Shown: piece by piece, positions 8,517 to 19,879 of the stretch
Position numbering within the stretch: position 1 is the stretch's first letter
Layout: each line of letters opens with the position of its first letter
Assembly (NCBI RefSeq): GCF_030816715.1
Contig: NZ_JAUSYH010000001.1
Coordinates: 6,014,001-6,078,000, forward strand
Length of the DNA stretch: 64,000 nucleotides
Source: Streptomyces achromogenes
GTDB lineage: Bacteria > Actinomycetota > Actinomycetes > Streptomycetales > Streptomycetaceae
Direction: 5' to 3'
Notes under the pieces: model-generated
What the model was told of the DNA's origin: nothing
The model's database searches: none
Seen by the model: only the letters and a program-made list of their open reading frames with translations
Program-made: the position numbers and the translations under genes

Positions 8517-9779
8517 CTACTTGTTCAGGCCGGGGTACAGGGGGTGCTTGTGGGCGAGGGCGGTGACCCGGGCCTTGAGGGAGGCGGCGTCGTACGACGG
8601 CTTGAGGGTCTGCGCGATGACGTCGGCGACCTCGGCGAAGTCCTCGGCGGTGAAGCCGCGGGTGGCCAGGGCGGGGGTGCCGATGCGCAGACCCGAGGTG
8701 ACCATCGGCGGGCGCGGGTCGTCGGGGACGGCGTTGCGGTTGACGGTGATGCCGACCTCGTGGAGGCGGTCCTCGGCCTGCTGTCCGTCCAGTGCCGAGG
8801 CGCGCAGGTCGACCAGGATGAGGTGGACGTCGGTGCCGCCGGACAGGACGTTCACGCCGGCCTCGCGGGCGTCCGGCGCGGTGAGGCGTTCGGCGAGGAT
8901 CTTCGCGCCCTCGACCGTGCGGGCCTGGCGCTCCTTGAAGTCCTCGCTCGCGGCCACCTTGAAGGAGACGGCCTTGGCGGCGATGACGTGCTCCAGGGGG
9001 CCGCCCTGGAAGCCGGGGAAGACGGAGGAGTTCAGCTTCTTGGCGAACTCCTTCTTCGCGAGGATGATGCCGCCGCGGGGGCCGCCGAGGGTCTTGTGGG
9101 TGGTGGAGGTGACGACGTCGGCGTACTCCACCGGGTTCGGGTGGAGACCGGCCGCGACCAGGCCCGCGAAGTGGGCCATGTCGACCCACAGGAACGCCTC
9201 GACCGCGTCGGCGATGCGGCGGAACTCGGCGAAGTCGAGCTGCCGGGGGTAGGCGGACCAGCCCGCGATGATGACCTTCGGGCGGTGCTCCTTGGCCAGG
9301 CGCTCGACCTCCGCCATGTCGACCAGGCCGGCGTCGTCGACGTGGTAGGCGACCACGTCGAACTGCTTGCCGGAGAAGTTGAGCCGCATGCCGTGGGTGA
9401 GGTGGCCGCCGTGGGCAAGATCGAGACCGAGGATGGTGTCGCCGGGCTGGGCGAGGGCGAACAGCGCGGCCTGGTTCGCCGAGGCGCCGGAATGCGGCTG
9501 GACGTTGGCGTACTCGGCGCCGAAGAGGTCCTTGAGGCGGTCGATGGCGATCTGCTCGGTGACGTCGACGTGCTCGCAGCCGCCGTAGTAGCGGCGGCCG
9601 GGGTAGCCCTCGGCGTACTTGTTGGTCAGGACCGAGCCCTGGGCCTCCATGACCGCGAGCGGCGCGAAGTTCTCCGAGGCGATCATCTCGAGCGTGGACT
9701 GCTGGCGGTGCAGTTCGGCGTCGACCGCGGCCGCGATCTCCGGGTCGAGCTCGTGCAGGGACGTGTTCAGGACGGACAT
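8517..9779 (-). CDS. glyA: Serine hydroxymethyltransferase
   Basis: A 420-aa PLP enzyme interconverting serine and glycine with tetrahydrofolate and 5,10-methylene-THF. The PLP lysine lies in [13 protein letters not shown], and [10 protein letters not shown] near the N-terminus is the family hallmark. Length is typical. The ATG at 9779 begins [19 protein letters not shown]. It is 14 bases downstream of gcvH on the minus strand, so it is co-transcribed with the glycine cleavage genes, letting one-carbon units released from glycine make serine for the following sdaA. Confidence 0.97.
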   Translation of the reverse strand: MSVLNTSLHELDPEIAAAVDAELHRQQSTLEMIASENFAPLAVMEAQGSVLTNKYAEGYPGRRYYGGCEHVDVTEQIAIDRLKDLFGAEYANVQPHSGASANQAALFALAQPGDTILGLDLAHGGHLTHGMRLNFSGKQFDVVAYHVDDAGLVDMAEVERLAKEHRPKVIIAGWSAYPRQLDFAEFRRIADAVEAFLWVDMAHFAGLVAAGLHPNPVEYADVVTSTTHKTLGGPRGGIILAKKEFAKKLNSSVFPGFQGGPLEHVIAAKAVSFKVAASEDFKERQARTVEGAKILAERLTAPDAREAGVNVLSGGTDVHLILVDLRASALDGQQAEDRLHEVGITVNRNAVPDDPRPPMVTSGLRIGTPALATRGFTAEDFAEVADVIAQTLKPSYDAASLKARVTALAHKHPLYPGLNK

Positions 9780-9793
9780 GCGACTACGACTCC

Positions 9794-10171
9794 TCAGCCG
9801 GCGGTGTAGGCGGTGTACTCGTCGGCGGAGAGCAGATCGTCCGGCTCGCCCGTGACGCGTACCTTGAACAGCCACCCGCCCTCGAAGGGGGCGGAGTTCA
9901 CCAGCGCCGGGTCGTCGACGACGTCCTGGTTGACCTCGGTGATCTCACCGGAGACCGGGGCGTACAGCTCGCTGACCGACTTGGTCGACTCCAGCTCGCC
10001 GCAGGACTCGCCCGCGGCCACCGTGGCGCCGGCCTCCGGGAGCTGGACGAAGACCACGTCACCGAGCGCGTTGGCCGCGTGCTCCGTGATGCCGACCGTC
10101 GAGACGCCGTCCTCGGCGACCGACAGCCACTCGTGCTCCTTGCTGTAACGCAGCTGCTGGGGGTTGCTCAT
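9794..10171 (-). CDS. gcvH: Glycine cleavage system H protein
   Basis: A 125-aa lipoyl carrier that shuttles the aminomethyl group between the P and T proteins. The lipoylated lysine lies in [17 protein letters not shown], the standard H-protein context. The AGGAGA ribosome site precedes the ATG. It sits between gcvT and glyA in the same operon. The P protein (gcvP) is not in this window; in Streptomyces it is normally located elsewhere. Confidence 0.97.
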   Translation of the reverse strand: MSNPQQLRYSKEHEWLSVAEDGVSTVGITEHAANALGDVVFVQLPEAGATVAAGESCGELESTKSVSELYAPVSGEITEVNQDVVDDPALVNSAPFEGGWLFKVRVTGEPDDLLSADEYTAYTAG

Positions 10172-10282
10172 GGCCTGAATTCTCCTGTACGCGGGGGAGT
10201 GCTGATGAAGGGGGGACGGTCCCGGGCACGGGTGAGCAGCGCGAAGGTGCGCGGTGTCACCTGCGGCCCGGGGGCCCAGTGT

Positions 10283-11401
<1,119 letters not shown>

Positions 11402-11474
11402 CGGTCGTTCGTCTCCCAAGGCGACGGGGCCCCTCCCGCGCGAACGTGAGCCGGGCGCGTGGGGGGACGGCGAG

Positions 11475-11697
11475 GTCGTTCCTCCCCATCTGTCATCGGA
11501 ACCTGAGAGGTTCGCCATGACCACCGCTGCGAGCGGGGGCGGGACATGGCTTGCACCGTGGGTGGGACCGCCGGCGACGGCGGCCCGCTTTTCAGATGTG
11601 CCTCGCCCGCGCGGTAACGGGGCCTGAGAGATTCAAGGGAGGGACTTGCTCCTTCGGCGCCCCAGCGGAACTGCTGCTGAGGACTCTCCCGCGCGGA
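11475..11697 (-). promoter_or_regulatory. Glycine riboswitch upstream of gcvT
   Basis: Read on the minus strand, the gcvT leader shows the first aptamer clearly: GGGAGAGTCC at 11690-11681, CGCCGAAGGAGCAAGTCCC at 11659-11641 and CTCTCAGGCCCC around 11630-11619. A second CTCTCAGG at about 11509-11502, followed by GATGACAG and GGGGAGG, marks a second aptamer. Its middle element reads CCCACGGTGCAAGCC (11562-11548), shorter than the usual CCGAAGG-GCAA core, so it is divergent. Glycine binding normally turns on glycine cleavage genes. The remaining upstream sequence to 11878 must hold the gcvT promoter and that of the divergent ATPase gene; I could not place either precisely. Confidence 0.9.
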
Positions 11698-11878
11698 TTC
11701 AAACGGCCGGTATGCAGTTGGCGCGGCCATCATCGCACGGCCCGCCCCCGTCGTGGCAGGCCGGATCTGTAACCGGCTTGTGTCGCTATGCGCACGAAAA
11801 CGCGAGGCGCCGCGCATTACCTTCTCTTTACGCTCGACGGGGATGAGCACTATCTGGCCCCAGGGGAGGACGATCACG

Positions 11879-12562
11879 GTGAAGAGGACGACCTCGGCGA
11901 GGACCACGGCCTTCGCGGCCGGCTCCGGGATCGCGCTGCCCGCGCAGCCCGGCGCCCGTACCCGGGAGGCGTGCTCCCGGCAGCCCGCGCCCGTCGTCCG
12001 CGATCTGCGCGAGCGGGCCGGCCGCAGTCCGCACGGCCTGCTCTTCGGCCCGCGTGACCTGGTCGTGGTCACCGGTCTGCCCGGCAGCGGCAAGTCCACC
12101 CTGATGAAGCGCGCGGTGCCCGGCGTGCGCATCGACTCCCAGGACACCCGCGACCGCTGGGACGCCCGGATGCCCCGCCTCCTGCCCTACGCCCTCTACC
12201 GGCCGCTGGTCCGCCTCGCCCACTACGCCGGACTGCGCCGGGCCCTGCGCGGCGGCGGGGGCGTCGTGGTGCACGACTGCGGCACCCAGGCCTGGGTCCG
12301 CGACTGGCTGGCCCGCGCGGCCCGCCGCCGCGGCGGCGCCCTGCACCTGATCGTTCTCGACGTCGGCGCGGACGCGGCCCTGCGGGGCCAGCGCGAGCGC
12401 GGCCGAGGCGTCTCGCGGTACGCGTTCCTGCGGCACCGCCGGGCCGCCGCCCGGCTCCTGCGGTCGGTGGAGAAGGGCCGGCTGCCCGAGGGGTGCGGCT
12501 CCGCGGTCCTGCTCGACCGGCCCGCCGCCGACGTCCTGCGGCGGATCGGCTTCACGGGCTGA
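11879..12562 (+). CDS. P-loop ATP-binding protein (AAA/kinase-like)
   Basis: A protein of about 227 aa with a clear Walker A motif, GLPGSGKST, near residue 67, then an Asp-rich switch (RIDSQDTRDRW) and an Arg-rich C-terminal half with a possible lid (LRGQRERGRGVSRYAFLRHRR). It resembles small zeta-toxin or kinase-like P-loop proteins of actinobacteria; the substrate is unknown. GTG at 11879 is preferred because AGGGGAGGA lies 8 bases upstream; an ATG at 11843 has no such site. It is transcribed away from the gcvT riboswitch and shares the intergenic region with it. Confidence 0.78.
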   Translation: MKRTTSARTTAFAAGSGIALPAQPGARTREACSRQPAPVVRDLRERAGRSPHGLLFGPRDLVVVTGLPGSGKSTLMKRAVPGVRIDSQDTRDRWDARMPRLLPYALYRPLVRLAHYAGLRRALRGGGGVVVHDCGTQAWVRDWLARAARRRGGALHLIVLDVGADAALRGQRERGRGVSRYAFLRHRRAAARLLRSVEKGRLPEGCGSAVLLDRPAADVLRRIGFTG

Positions 12563-12656
12563 GGTCCGTCGGCCTCACGGGCAGCGGCGGGGCCGTCGGC
12601 ACCCGCTAGCCTTTCAGTCACAGCAGAGTGAGCGGTTCTTAGCAGGCGGTAGGCAG

Positions 12657-13451
12657 ATGGACTTCCCCCCGGCGGACTTCCCCGCGGACTTCCCGGCGCA
12701 GGCGCACCCCCATTCGCACGGCGGATGGCCCGGCAACGAGCTGGAGGAGGTGCTCTCCGCCTCCCTCGGCATGCCGGGAGCCGGCGGCCGGATCGTGGAG
12801 GTGCTCGGCCGCAGCTTCGTCTGGGTGCCGCTCCCCGGCGGCGGCGGCCCGCACAGCGGCCCCCTCGACCTGCCCACGATGGAACTCGACGGCCAGGTGT
12901 ACGTGCCGGTCTTCAGCTCCGAGGAGCAGTTCCGCCAGGTCGTCGGCTCGCACATGTCGTTCACCGTCGCGCCGGCCGTGGAGTTCGCGCGGGGGCTGCC
13001 GCCGCAGGCGGGCATCCTCGTCAACCCCGACGGCATGGTCGGCGTCCCGCTGCCGCCGCCCGCCGTGGCCGAGCTGTGCCGGGCCGGCCGCACCCCGCTG
13101 GACGGCCCGGCCACCGGCGGCCGGGTCCGCCTCTACGAGCCGGACTGGCAGGACGACCCGATGGACTTCCTGGCCGCGGCCTGCGCGGAGTTCGAGGCCG
13201 TCGGCGTGGTCCGCACCGCCCGCCGCTGCCTGGCCGCGATCGAGACGGCGGACCCGGTGATGTTCGTGGGCGTCGAGCTCTCCCAGTGGGAGGGCGACCT
13301 GCGCGCGCTGCCCCTGGAAGCCCTCGGCAGGGCCCTGACGACGGCGGCCGTGCCCTGGCCGGTCAACCTGGTCCTCCTCGACGTCGCCCAGGATCCGGTG
13401 GGCGACTGGATGAAGGAGCGGGTCCGCCCCTTCTACTCCAGGCTTCACTAG
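12657..13451 (+). CDS. SseB-family protein (first of two)
   Basis: A 264-aa cytoplasmic protein with no signal or membrane segment. The N-terminal half (GNELEEVLSASL..., VYVPVFSSEEQFRQVV, ...VNPDG) matches the SseB N-terminal domain. The C-terminal half with PDWQDDPMDFLAAA and ending in RPFYSR matches the SseB C-terminal domain. The family name comes from a serine-sensitivity phenotype in E. coli; its biochemical role is unknown. It is followed 133 bp later by a second SseB-like gene and lies only a few kb from serine and glycine catabolic genes. The His/Pro/Asp-rich first 20 residues are low complexity. Confidence 0.8.
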   Translation: MDFPPADFPADFPAQAHPHSHGGWPGNELEEVLSASLGMPGAGGRIVEVLGRSFVWVPLPGGGGPHSGPLDLPTMELDGQVYVPVFSSEEQFRQVVGSHMSFTVAPAVEFARGLPPQAGILVNPDGMVGVPLPPPAVAELCRAGRTPLDGPATGGRVRLYEPDWQDDPMDFLAAACAEFEAVGVVRTARRCLAAIETADPVMFVGVELSQWEGDLRALPLEALGRALTTAAVPWPVNLVLLDVAQDPVGDWMKERVRPFYSRLH

Positions 13452-13584
13452 ACAGGTCCTGGCCGTGGGGCCGGGAAGCGGGCCGTCCGGCGAGGCACGG
13501 GGCCCGCGCTCTCCTCTGCTCGACCGGGCGGAGCGCCTAAGCTGGACTCCGACGCGGGGCAACTTCTCGAAGGGGCGATAAAAA

Positions 13585-14379
13585 GTGAGCGCTGGCACTG
13601 CCGCGACCGGCTCGGTCGAGCACATGCTGCGCCAGGTCACGCCCGGGCGCTACGACACCTACGAGGCGCTCCTGCGCGCGCTCGCGACTTCCTCCTCGGG
13701 CCGGCTCTGGATGCTGCTGTGGCACGGGCAGGCCGGCTCCCCGGACGCCCAGTACGGCAACATGGAGGTCGAAGGGCACGGCTACGCGCCCTGTGTGACG
13801 TCCGCCCAGGAGCTCAGCGCCAGCGGCTGGAACCGGTCGTACGAGGTGGTCGACGGGCTGGACGTGGCCCGGACCCTCTTTCCCGACCACTACGGCCTCT
13901 GGCTGAACCCGCACGCCCCCGGCGGCGGCGTCGGCATCCCGTGGCTGGACCTGCGCCGGATCGCCACCGGCCTGGAGCGCCAGCCCGCCGGGCCGCTCCG
14001 GCTGTCCGAACCCGCCATCGAGATCTCGCAGTTCTACGCGCTGCTCGCGCAGAACGCCCACCGCGCCCAGGCGGTCCGCACATTGCGCCGGGCCTGGGTG
14101 CAGCCGGCGCTCGGCGCGCCCTACCTGGCCATCGGGCTGGACGTGTACGACTCCTCCCCGCCGGCCGTGGACGCCGTGCGGACGATGATGCAGCAGTCCA
14201 TCGGCGCGGTGCCGGACGGGCTGCCGGTCTCCACGGTCGCGATGACCGACGACTACGACCCCGTCGTGATGTGGATGCGCGCCAACGCCCGCCCGTTCTA
14301 CGACCGCGAGGCGCACGCCCCCGCTCCGGCCCAGGGACCGGGCAGCGGCTACGGCTTCCCGGGCCCGCGTCCCTACTGA
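13585..14379 (+). CDS. SseB-family protein (second of two)
   Basis: A 264-aa protein of the same length and domain plan as its upstream neighbour but diverged in sequence: an N-terminal SseB-like part (RYDTYEALLRALATSSSGRLWMLLW) and a C-terminal part ending VMWMRANARPFYDR. A Pro/Gly-rich tail of about 20 residues closes it. GTG at 13585 has GAAGGGG ten bases upstream. It is probably an old duplication of the preceding gene; the two may act as a heteromer. No enzymatic motif is visible. Confidence 0.8.
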   Translation: MSAGTAATGSVEHMLRQVTPGRYDTYEALLRALATSSSGRLWMLLWHGQAGSPDAQYGNMEVEGHGYAPCVTSAQELSASGWNRSYEVVDGLDVARTLFPDHYGLWLNPHAPGGGVGIPWLDLRRIATGLERQPAGPLRLSEPAIEISQFYALLAQNAHRAQAVRTLRRAWVQPALGAPYLAIGLDVYDSSPPAVDAVRTMMQQSIGAVPDGLPVSTVAMTDDYDPVVMWMRANARPFYDREAHAPAPAQGPGSGYGFPGPRPY

Positions 14380-14460
14380 CCCGCACGCCCGCCCGACGGC
14401 ACGCACGGCACGCTCGGTCACGGGTGCGGCCCGGTCACGAGGCCGGCGCGGTCACGAGGC

Positions 14461-14520
14461 CGGCCCGACCGCTGATCGGCCGGCCCGGCCGCTGATCGGC
14501 CGGCCCGGCCGCTGATCGCC
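14461..14520. repeat. Three tandem copies of a 20-bp repeat, between sseB-like and opp genes
   Basis: The unit CGGCCCGGCCGCTGATCGGC occurs at 14461, 14481 and 14501 with one or two changes. It is preceded by two copies of GGTCACGAGGCCGG(C) at about 14432-14460. It lies in the 461-bp gap between the SseB and transporter genes. The unit is rich in CCGG-type palindromes. It resembles slippage-generated satellite sequence rather than a known site. Confidence 0.85.
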
Positions 14521-14787
14521 CGTCAGACGCGCACGCGGCCTCGCGCCGGGGCCTGATGTGTTCCGGTTCTTCCGTGATGTGACGCCGGGCACACGTGAAG
14601 CGCGTGGTGCCGCTCTCCGGAAGTCGGACCGTGGCGTTCGGGTAACGGAATGTGCAGGTCGGCATCACGGTTACGCATACTTTCTCCGTCAGATCTGGCG
14701 TGTGATCGCGCATGCGTTGAAGACTCGCCTCTCAGACGCGAGGTCGTCGATCCTGTGAGCGAGTGCCCATCGGCAGCAATCCGGGGT

Positions 14788-14801
14788 CAACTGGACAGTT
14801 G
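14788..14801. promoter_or_regulatory. 14-bp palindrome upstream of the oligopeptide transporter operon
   Basis: CAACTGGACAGTTG has perfect 6-bp arms around a 2-bp centre and lies 40 bases before the first permease start. It may be an operator. The rest of 14521-14840 contains no gene that I can support; an AT-richer stretch near 14665-14690 is the likeliest promoter area. Confidence 0.35.
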
Positions 14802-14840
14802 GGCCGCACTCATCGGCGCCGGCCGCGTAGCAGGCAGTAA

Positions 14841-15905
14841 GTGAACCAAGCCGCCGACAGCGGCGGACAAAGGCCGGTCACCGCCGGCGAGAGGGGTCGG
14901 GTCACCGTGACCGCACCGATCGAGACCACCGGGTCGGCAACCGAGGTGCAGCCCGAGGCTGTACTCGCGGGTGTCGAGAAGGGGCAGATCGAGGGCCGTT
15001 CCCTGGGGCAGATCGCCTGGTCCCGCTTCAAGAAGGACAAGGTCGCCGTGGCCGGCGGGGTCATCGTGATCCTGCTGATCGTGCTCGCGCTCCTCTCGCG
15101 TCCGATCCAGGCCCTGTTCGGCCTGGACCCCAACGCCTTCAACCAGGACCTGATCGACCCCAACACGTCGATCCCCCAAGGGGACTTCGGCGGCATGAGC
15201 TGGGAGCACCCGCTCGGCGTGGACCCCAAGTTCGGGCGGGACATCGCCACCCGCATCCTCGAGGGCTCCTGGGTGTCGCTGGTCGTGGCCTTCGGGGCGA
15301 CGATCCTGTCGAACACCATCGGCGCGGTCCTCGGCGTGGTCGCCGGCTACTACGGCGGGCGGGTCGACTCGATCATCAGCCGGCTGATGGACACGTTCCT
15401 CGCCTTCCCCCTCCTGCTCTTCGCCATCGCCATCTCCGCCACGCTGCAGGGCGGCGCGTTCGGCATGGAGGGTCTGCCGCTCCACATCAGCGTGCTCATC
15501 TTCGTCATCGGCTTCTTCAACTGGCCTTATCTGGGACGCATCGTCCGGGGCCAGACGCTGGCCCTGCGGGAACGCGAGTTCGTGGACGCGTCGCGGGGGA
15601 TGGGCGCAAGGGGGCCGTACATCCTGTTCCGGGAGCTGCTGCCCAACCTGGTCGGCCCGATCATCGTCTACTCGACGCTGCTCATCCCGACCAACATCCT
15701 CTTCGAGGCCAGCCTGAGCTTCCTGGGCGTCGGCATCCAGCCCCCGCAGGCGTCGTGGGGCGGCATGCTCAAGGAGGCGGTCACCTACTACCAGGTCGAT
15801 CCGCAGTTCATGATCGTGCCCGGTCTCGCCATCTTCGTGACCGTGCTGGCGTTCAACCTGCTCGGCGACGGTCTCCGTGACGCTCTCGACCCGCGCAGCC
15901 GCTGA
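14841..15905 (+). CDS. Oligopeptide ABC transporter permease (OppC-like)
   Basis: A 354-aa inner-membrane permease. A cytoplasmic N-terminus leads into the first membrane span at about residues 70-90 (VAVAGGVIVILLIVLALL). An external loop and five further spans follow. The EAA loop that docks the ATPase reads DASRGMGARGPYILFRELLPNLVGP. GTG at 14841 is used, though a GTG at 14907 with GAGAGGGG upstream is a strong alternative and would remove 22 residues. It heads a five-gene operon arranged permease-binding protein-permease-ATPase-ATPase, the same order as the bldK oligopeptide importer. Confidence 0.92.
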   Translation: MNQAADSGGQRPVTAGERGRVTVTAPIETTGSATEVQPEAVLAGVEKGQIEGRSLGQIAWSRFKKDKVAVAGGVIVILLIVLALLSRPIQALFGLDPNAFNQDLIDPNTSIPQGDFGGMSWEHPLGVDPKFGRDIATRILEGSWVSLVVAFGATILSNTIGAVLGVVAGYYGGRVDSIISRLMDTFLAFPLLLFAIAISATLQGGAFGMEGLPLHISVLIFVIGFFNWPYLGRIVRGQTLALREREFVDASRGMGARGPYILFRELLPNLVGPIIVYSTLLIPTNILFEASLSFLGVGIQPPQASWGGMLKEAVTYYQVDPQFMIVPGLAIFVTVLAFNLLGDGLRDALDPRSR

Positions 15906-15963
15906 CGTGCAGCCGCAGCGAGAGTCCGACAGATTTCCATCAACAAAGGGGAAGCAGACCATC

Positions 15964-17709
15964 ATGCGAAGGTCAGGGCTGGCCGCGATTGCGGCCATCG
16001 GCAGTGTGAGCCTGTTGCTCGCCGGTTGCAGCAAGGCCGATGACAACAACACGGACAAGGGCGGCAAGTCCGCCGGGGCCGACGCGGCCACGAAGGGCGT
16101 CGTCAACGCGTCCACCCAGAAGGGTGGGACGGTCACGTACGAGTACTCCGACGTGCCGGACTCCTTCGACCCGGGCAACACGTACTACGCGTACATGTAC
16201 AACCTCAGCCGCGTCTACGCGCGTCCGCTGATGACCTTCCAGCCCGGCGCGGGCGAGGAGGGCAACAAGCTGGTCCCCGACCTCGCGGCGAGCGCCGGCG
16301 TGCCCAGCGACGGCGGCAAGACCTGGACGTACAAGCTGCGGACCGGCCTGAAGTACCAGGACGGCACGGCGATCACGTCCAAGGACGTCAAGTACGCCGT
16401 CGAGCGCTCCAACTTCGCGCGTGACGTGCTGTCCCTCGGCCCGAACTACTTCCAGCAGCTCCTCGTGGGCGGCGAGGCGTACAAGGGTCCGTACAAGGAC
16501 AAGAAGGGCCTCGCGTCCATCGAGACCCCGGACGACACCACGATCGTCTTCAAGCTGAAGTCGGCGTTCCAGGAGTTCGACTACCTGGTCGCGACGCCGC
16601 AGACCGCGCCGGTGCCCGAGGCCAAGGACAAGGGCATCGACTACGTCAAGAACATCGTGTCCTCGGGCTCGTACAAGTTCGAGAGCTACGACGAGGGCAA
16701 GCAGGCCGTCCTCGTCCGCAACGAGAACTGGGACGCCAAGACCGACCCGCTGCGCAAGCAGTACCCGGACAAGATCGTCGTCAAGCTGAAGGTCAACGCC
16801 GAGACGATCGACCAGGACGTCCAGGCCGGCGACGCGATCGACCTCGGCGGCACCGGCGTTCAGGCCGCGACGCAGGCGAAGGTCATCAACGACGCCGCGC
16901 TGAAGGCCAACACGGACAACACCTACGGTGGCCGCCTCGTCTACCTGGCGATCAACACCAAGGTCGCGCCGTTCGACAACGTCGCCTGCCGCAAGGCCGT
17001 GCAGTACGCCGTCGACAAGGTCTCGGTGCAGACCGCCGAGGGCGGCCCGATCCGCGGTGACATCGCCACCACCGTCCTCCCGCCGGACATCCCGGGCTAC
17101 GCGAAGGCGGACGCCTACGCCACCGACGGCAACAAGGGCGACGTCGCCAAGGCCAAGGAGCAGCTGAAGGCCTGCGGCAAGACGGCGATCACCACCAACA
17201 TCACCGCGCGCAGCGACCGCCAGCCGGAGATCGACGCGGCCACCGCGATCATCGCCTCGCTGAAGAAGGTCGGCATCAACGCCAGCCTGAAGCAGTTCCC
17301 CTCGGGCAAGTACTTCACCGACTACGCGGGCGTCCCGGCGTTCAACAAGAAGAACAACGTCGGCCTGATGATGATGCAGTGGGGTGCCGACTGGCCGGGC
17401 GGCTACGGCTTCCTGCAGCAGATCCTGAACGGCGCCGCCATCGGCGCGTCCGGCAACACCAACCTGTCGGAGCTGAACGACCCCGAGGTCAACGCGAACC
17501 TCGCCAAGGCGATCGGCACGCAGGACGCGACCCAGCGCAACGCCATCTACACGCAGATCGACAAGAAGGTCATGGACGACGCGGCCCTCGTGCCGCTGAC
17601 CTACTTCAAGGTCCTGCTGTACCGCCCGGCGAACTACACCAACCTGGTGTCGACGGCGGCCTTCAGCGGTCAGTACGACTACCTCAACATCGGCACGACC
17701 AAGAAGTAG
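15964..17709 (+). CDS. Oligopeptide ABC transporter substrate-binding lipoprotein
   Basis: A 581-aa lipoprotein of the SBP family 5 (OppA/DppA type). The lipobox LAGC gives Cys22. The family signature appears as GTVTYEYSDVPDSFDPGN near residues 60-77, with ITSKDVKYAVERSN further on. The size and the Lys/Asp-rich surface fit an extracellular peptide receptor. AAAGGGGAAG lies before the ATG at 15964. A perfect 14-bp hairpin follows the stop, which could make this message more stable or more abundant than the permease and ATPase part. Confidence 0.95.
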   Translation: MRRSGLAAIAAIGSVSLLLAGCSKADDNNTDKGGKSAGADAATKGVVNASTQKGGTVTYEYSDVPDSFDPGNTYYAYMYNLSRVYARPLMTFQPGAGEEGNKLVPDLAASAGVPSDGGKTWTYKLRTGLKYQDGTAITSKDVKYAVERSNFARDVLSLGPNYFQQLLVGGEAYKGPYKDKKGLASIETPDDTTIVFKLKSAFQEFDYLVATPQTAPVPEAKDKGIDYVKNIVSSGSYKFESYDEGKQAVLVRNENWDAKTDPLRKQYPDKIVVKLKVNAETIDQDVQAGDAIDLGGTGVQAATQAKVINDAALKANTDNTYGGRLVYLAINTKVAPFDNVACRKAVQYAVDKVSVQTAEGGPIRGDIATTVLPPDIPGYAKADAYATDGNKGDVAKAKEQLKACGKTAITTNITARSDRQPEIDAATAIIASLKKVGINASLKQFPSGKYFTDYAGVPAFNKKNNVGLMMMQWGADWPGGYGFLQQILNGAAIGASGNTNLSELNDPEVNANLAKAIGTQDATQRNAIYTQIDKKVMDDAALVPLTYFKVLLYRPANYTNLVSTAAFSGQYDYLNIGTTKK

Positions 17710-17732
17710 CCCCGGAAGGCAGGTGAAGGCAT

Positions 17733-17766
17733 TGGTGCCCGCGGGCTTCCCGGCCCGCGGGCACCA
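17733..17766 (+). terminator. Perfect intercistronic hairpin after the binding-protein gene
   Basis: TGGTGCCCGCGGGC and its exact complement form a 14-bp stem with loop TTCCCG, placed 24 bases after the binding-protein stop and 12 before the next permease start. In binding-protein operons such structures block 3' exonucleases or terminate part of transcription. No U-tract is present, so read-through is expected. Confidence 0.75.
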
Positions 17767-17777
17767 GGCCGATCCCC

Positions 17778-18781
17778 GTGATCTCGTACATCCTCCGTCG
17801 GACGTTCGCGGCAGTGATCCTGCTGCTGGTCGTCACCGCGGTGACCTTCGCCATCTTCTTCCTGCTGCCACGGCTCGCCGGTCAGACCGCCGACCAGATG
17901 GCACAGCAGTACATCGGGAAGAGCCCGTCGGCGGCGGACATCGCTGCGGTCAAGCGCAACCTCGGTCTGGACGACCCGGTCTACCTCCAGTACTGGCACT
18001 TCATCAAGGGTGTCGTGACCGGTGCCACCTACGACCTGGGGCCCACCACCGCGCACTGTGACGCGCCGTGCTTCGGGTACTCCTTCAAGACCCACGAGGC
18101 GGTCTGGCCGCAGCTCACCTCCCGCCTGCCGGTGACGGGTTCGCTGGCGGTCGGCGCCGCCGTGATGTGGCTGGTCGGCGGTGTGGTCATCGGCGTGATC
18201 TCCGCGCTGAAGCCGCGCTCGATCTTCGACCGCACCTTCATGGGCATCGCGCTCGCCGGTGTGTCGCTCCCCATGTTCTTCACGGGCAGCCTGGCGATCC
18301 TGCTCTTCACCTACCAGATCCCGATCTTCGGCCGCACCTACGTGCCGTTCTCGGAGAACCCGGCGCAGTGGGCCAACACGCTGTTCCCGGCGTGGTGTTC
18401 GCTCGCCCTCCTCTACTCCGCCATCTACGCGCGGCTCACCCGCTCGGGCATGCTGGAGACGATGAACGAGGACTTCATCCGCACGGCCCGCGCCAAGGGC
18501 CTGCGCGAGCGCGACGTCGTCGCCCGGCACGGTCTGCGGGCCGCGCTGACGCCGATCATCACGGTGTTCGGCATGGACGTCGGTCTGCTGCTCGGCGGCG
18601 CCCTGATCACCGAGTCCGTCTTCTCGCTGCACGGCGTCGGCGAGTACGCGGTGAAGGCCATCACGGACAACGACCTGCCGCCGATCCTCGGCGTCACGCT
18701 GCTCGCCGCCTTCTTCGTCGTCATCGCAAATCTCCTGGTGGACCTGCTCTACGCGGCCGCCGACCCGCGGGTGAGGCTCTC

Positions 18782-18785
<4 letters not shown>
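17778..18785 (+). CDS. Oligopeptide ABC transporter permease (OppB-like)
   Basis: A 335-aa permease of the OppB/DppB type. An N-terminal membrane span (TFAAVILLLVVTAVTFAIFFLL) is followed by a long external loop and five more spans. The loop carries AADIAAVKRNLGLDDPVYLQYW, usual for OppB. The EAA docking loop reads RTARAKGLRERDVVARHGLRAALTP. The loop contains two Cys (HCDAPC) that could form a disulfide. The stop overlaps the next GTG by four bases (GTGA), coupling it to the ATPase gene. Confidence 0.93.

Positions 18786-19875
<1,090 letters not shown>

Positions 19876-19879
<4 letters not shown>

Noticed and set aside
18068-18781. N-terminal extension of the OppD-like ATPase
   Set aside because: It overlaps the permease in another frame with a nonsense Arg/His-rich product. 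The true start is the GTG overlapping the permease stop.
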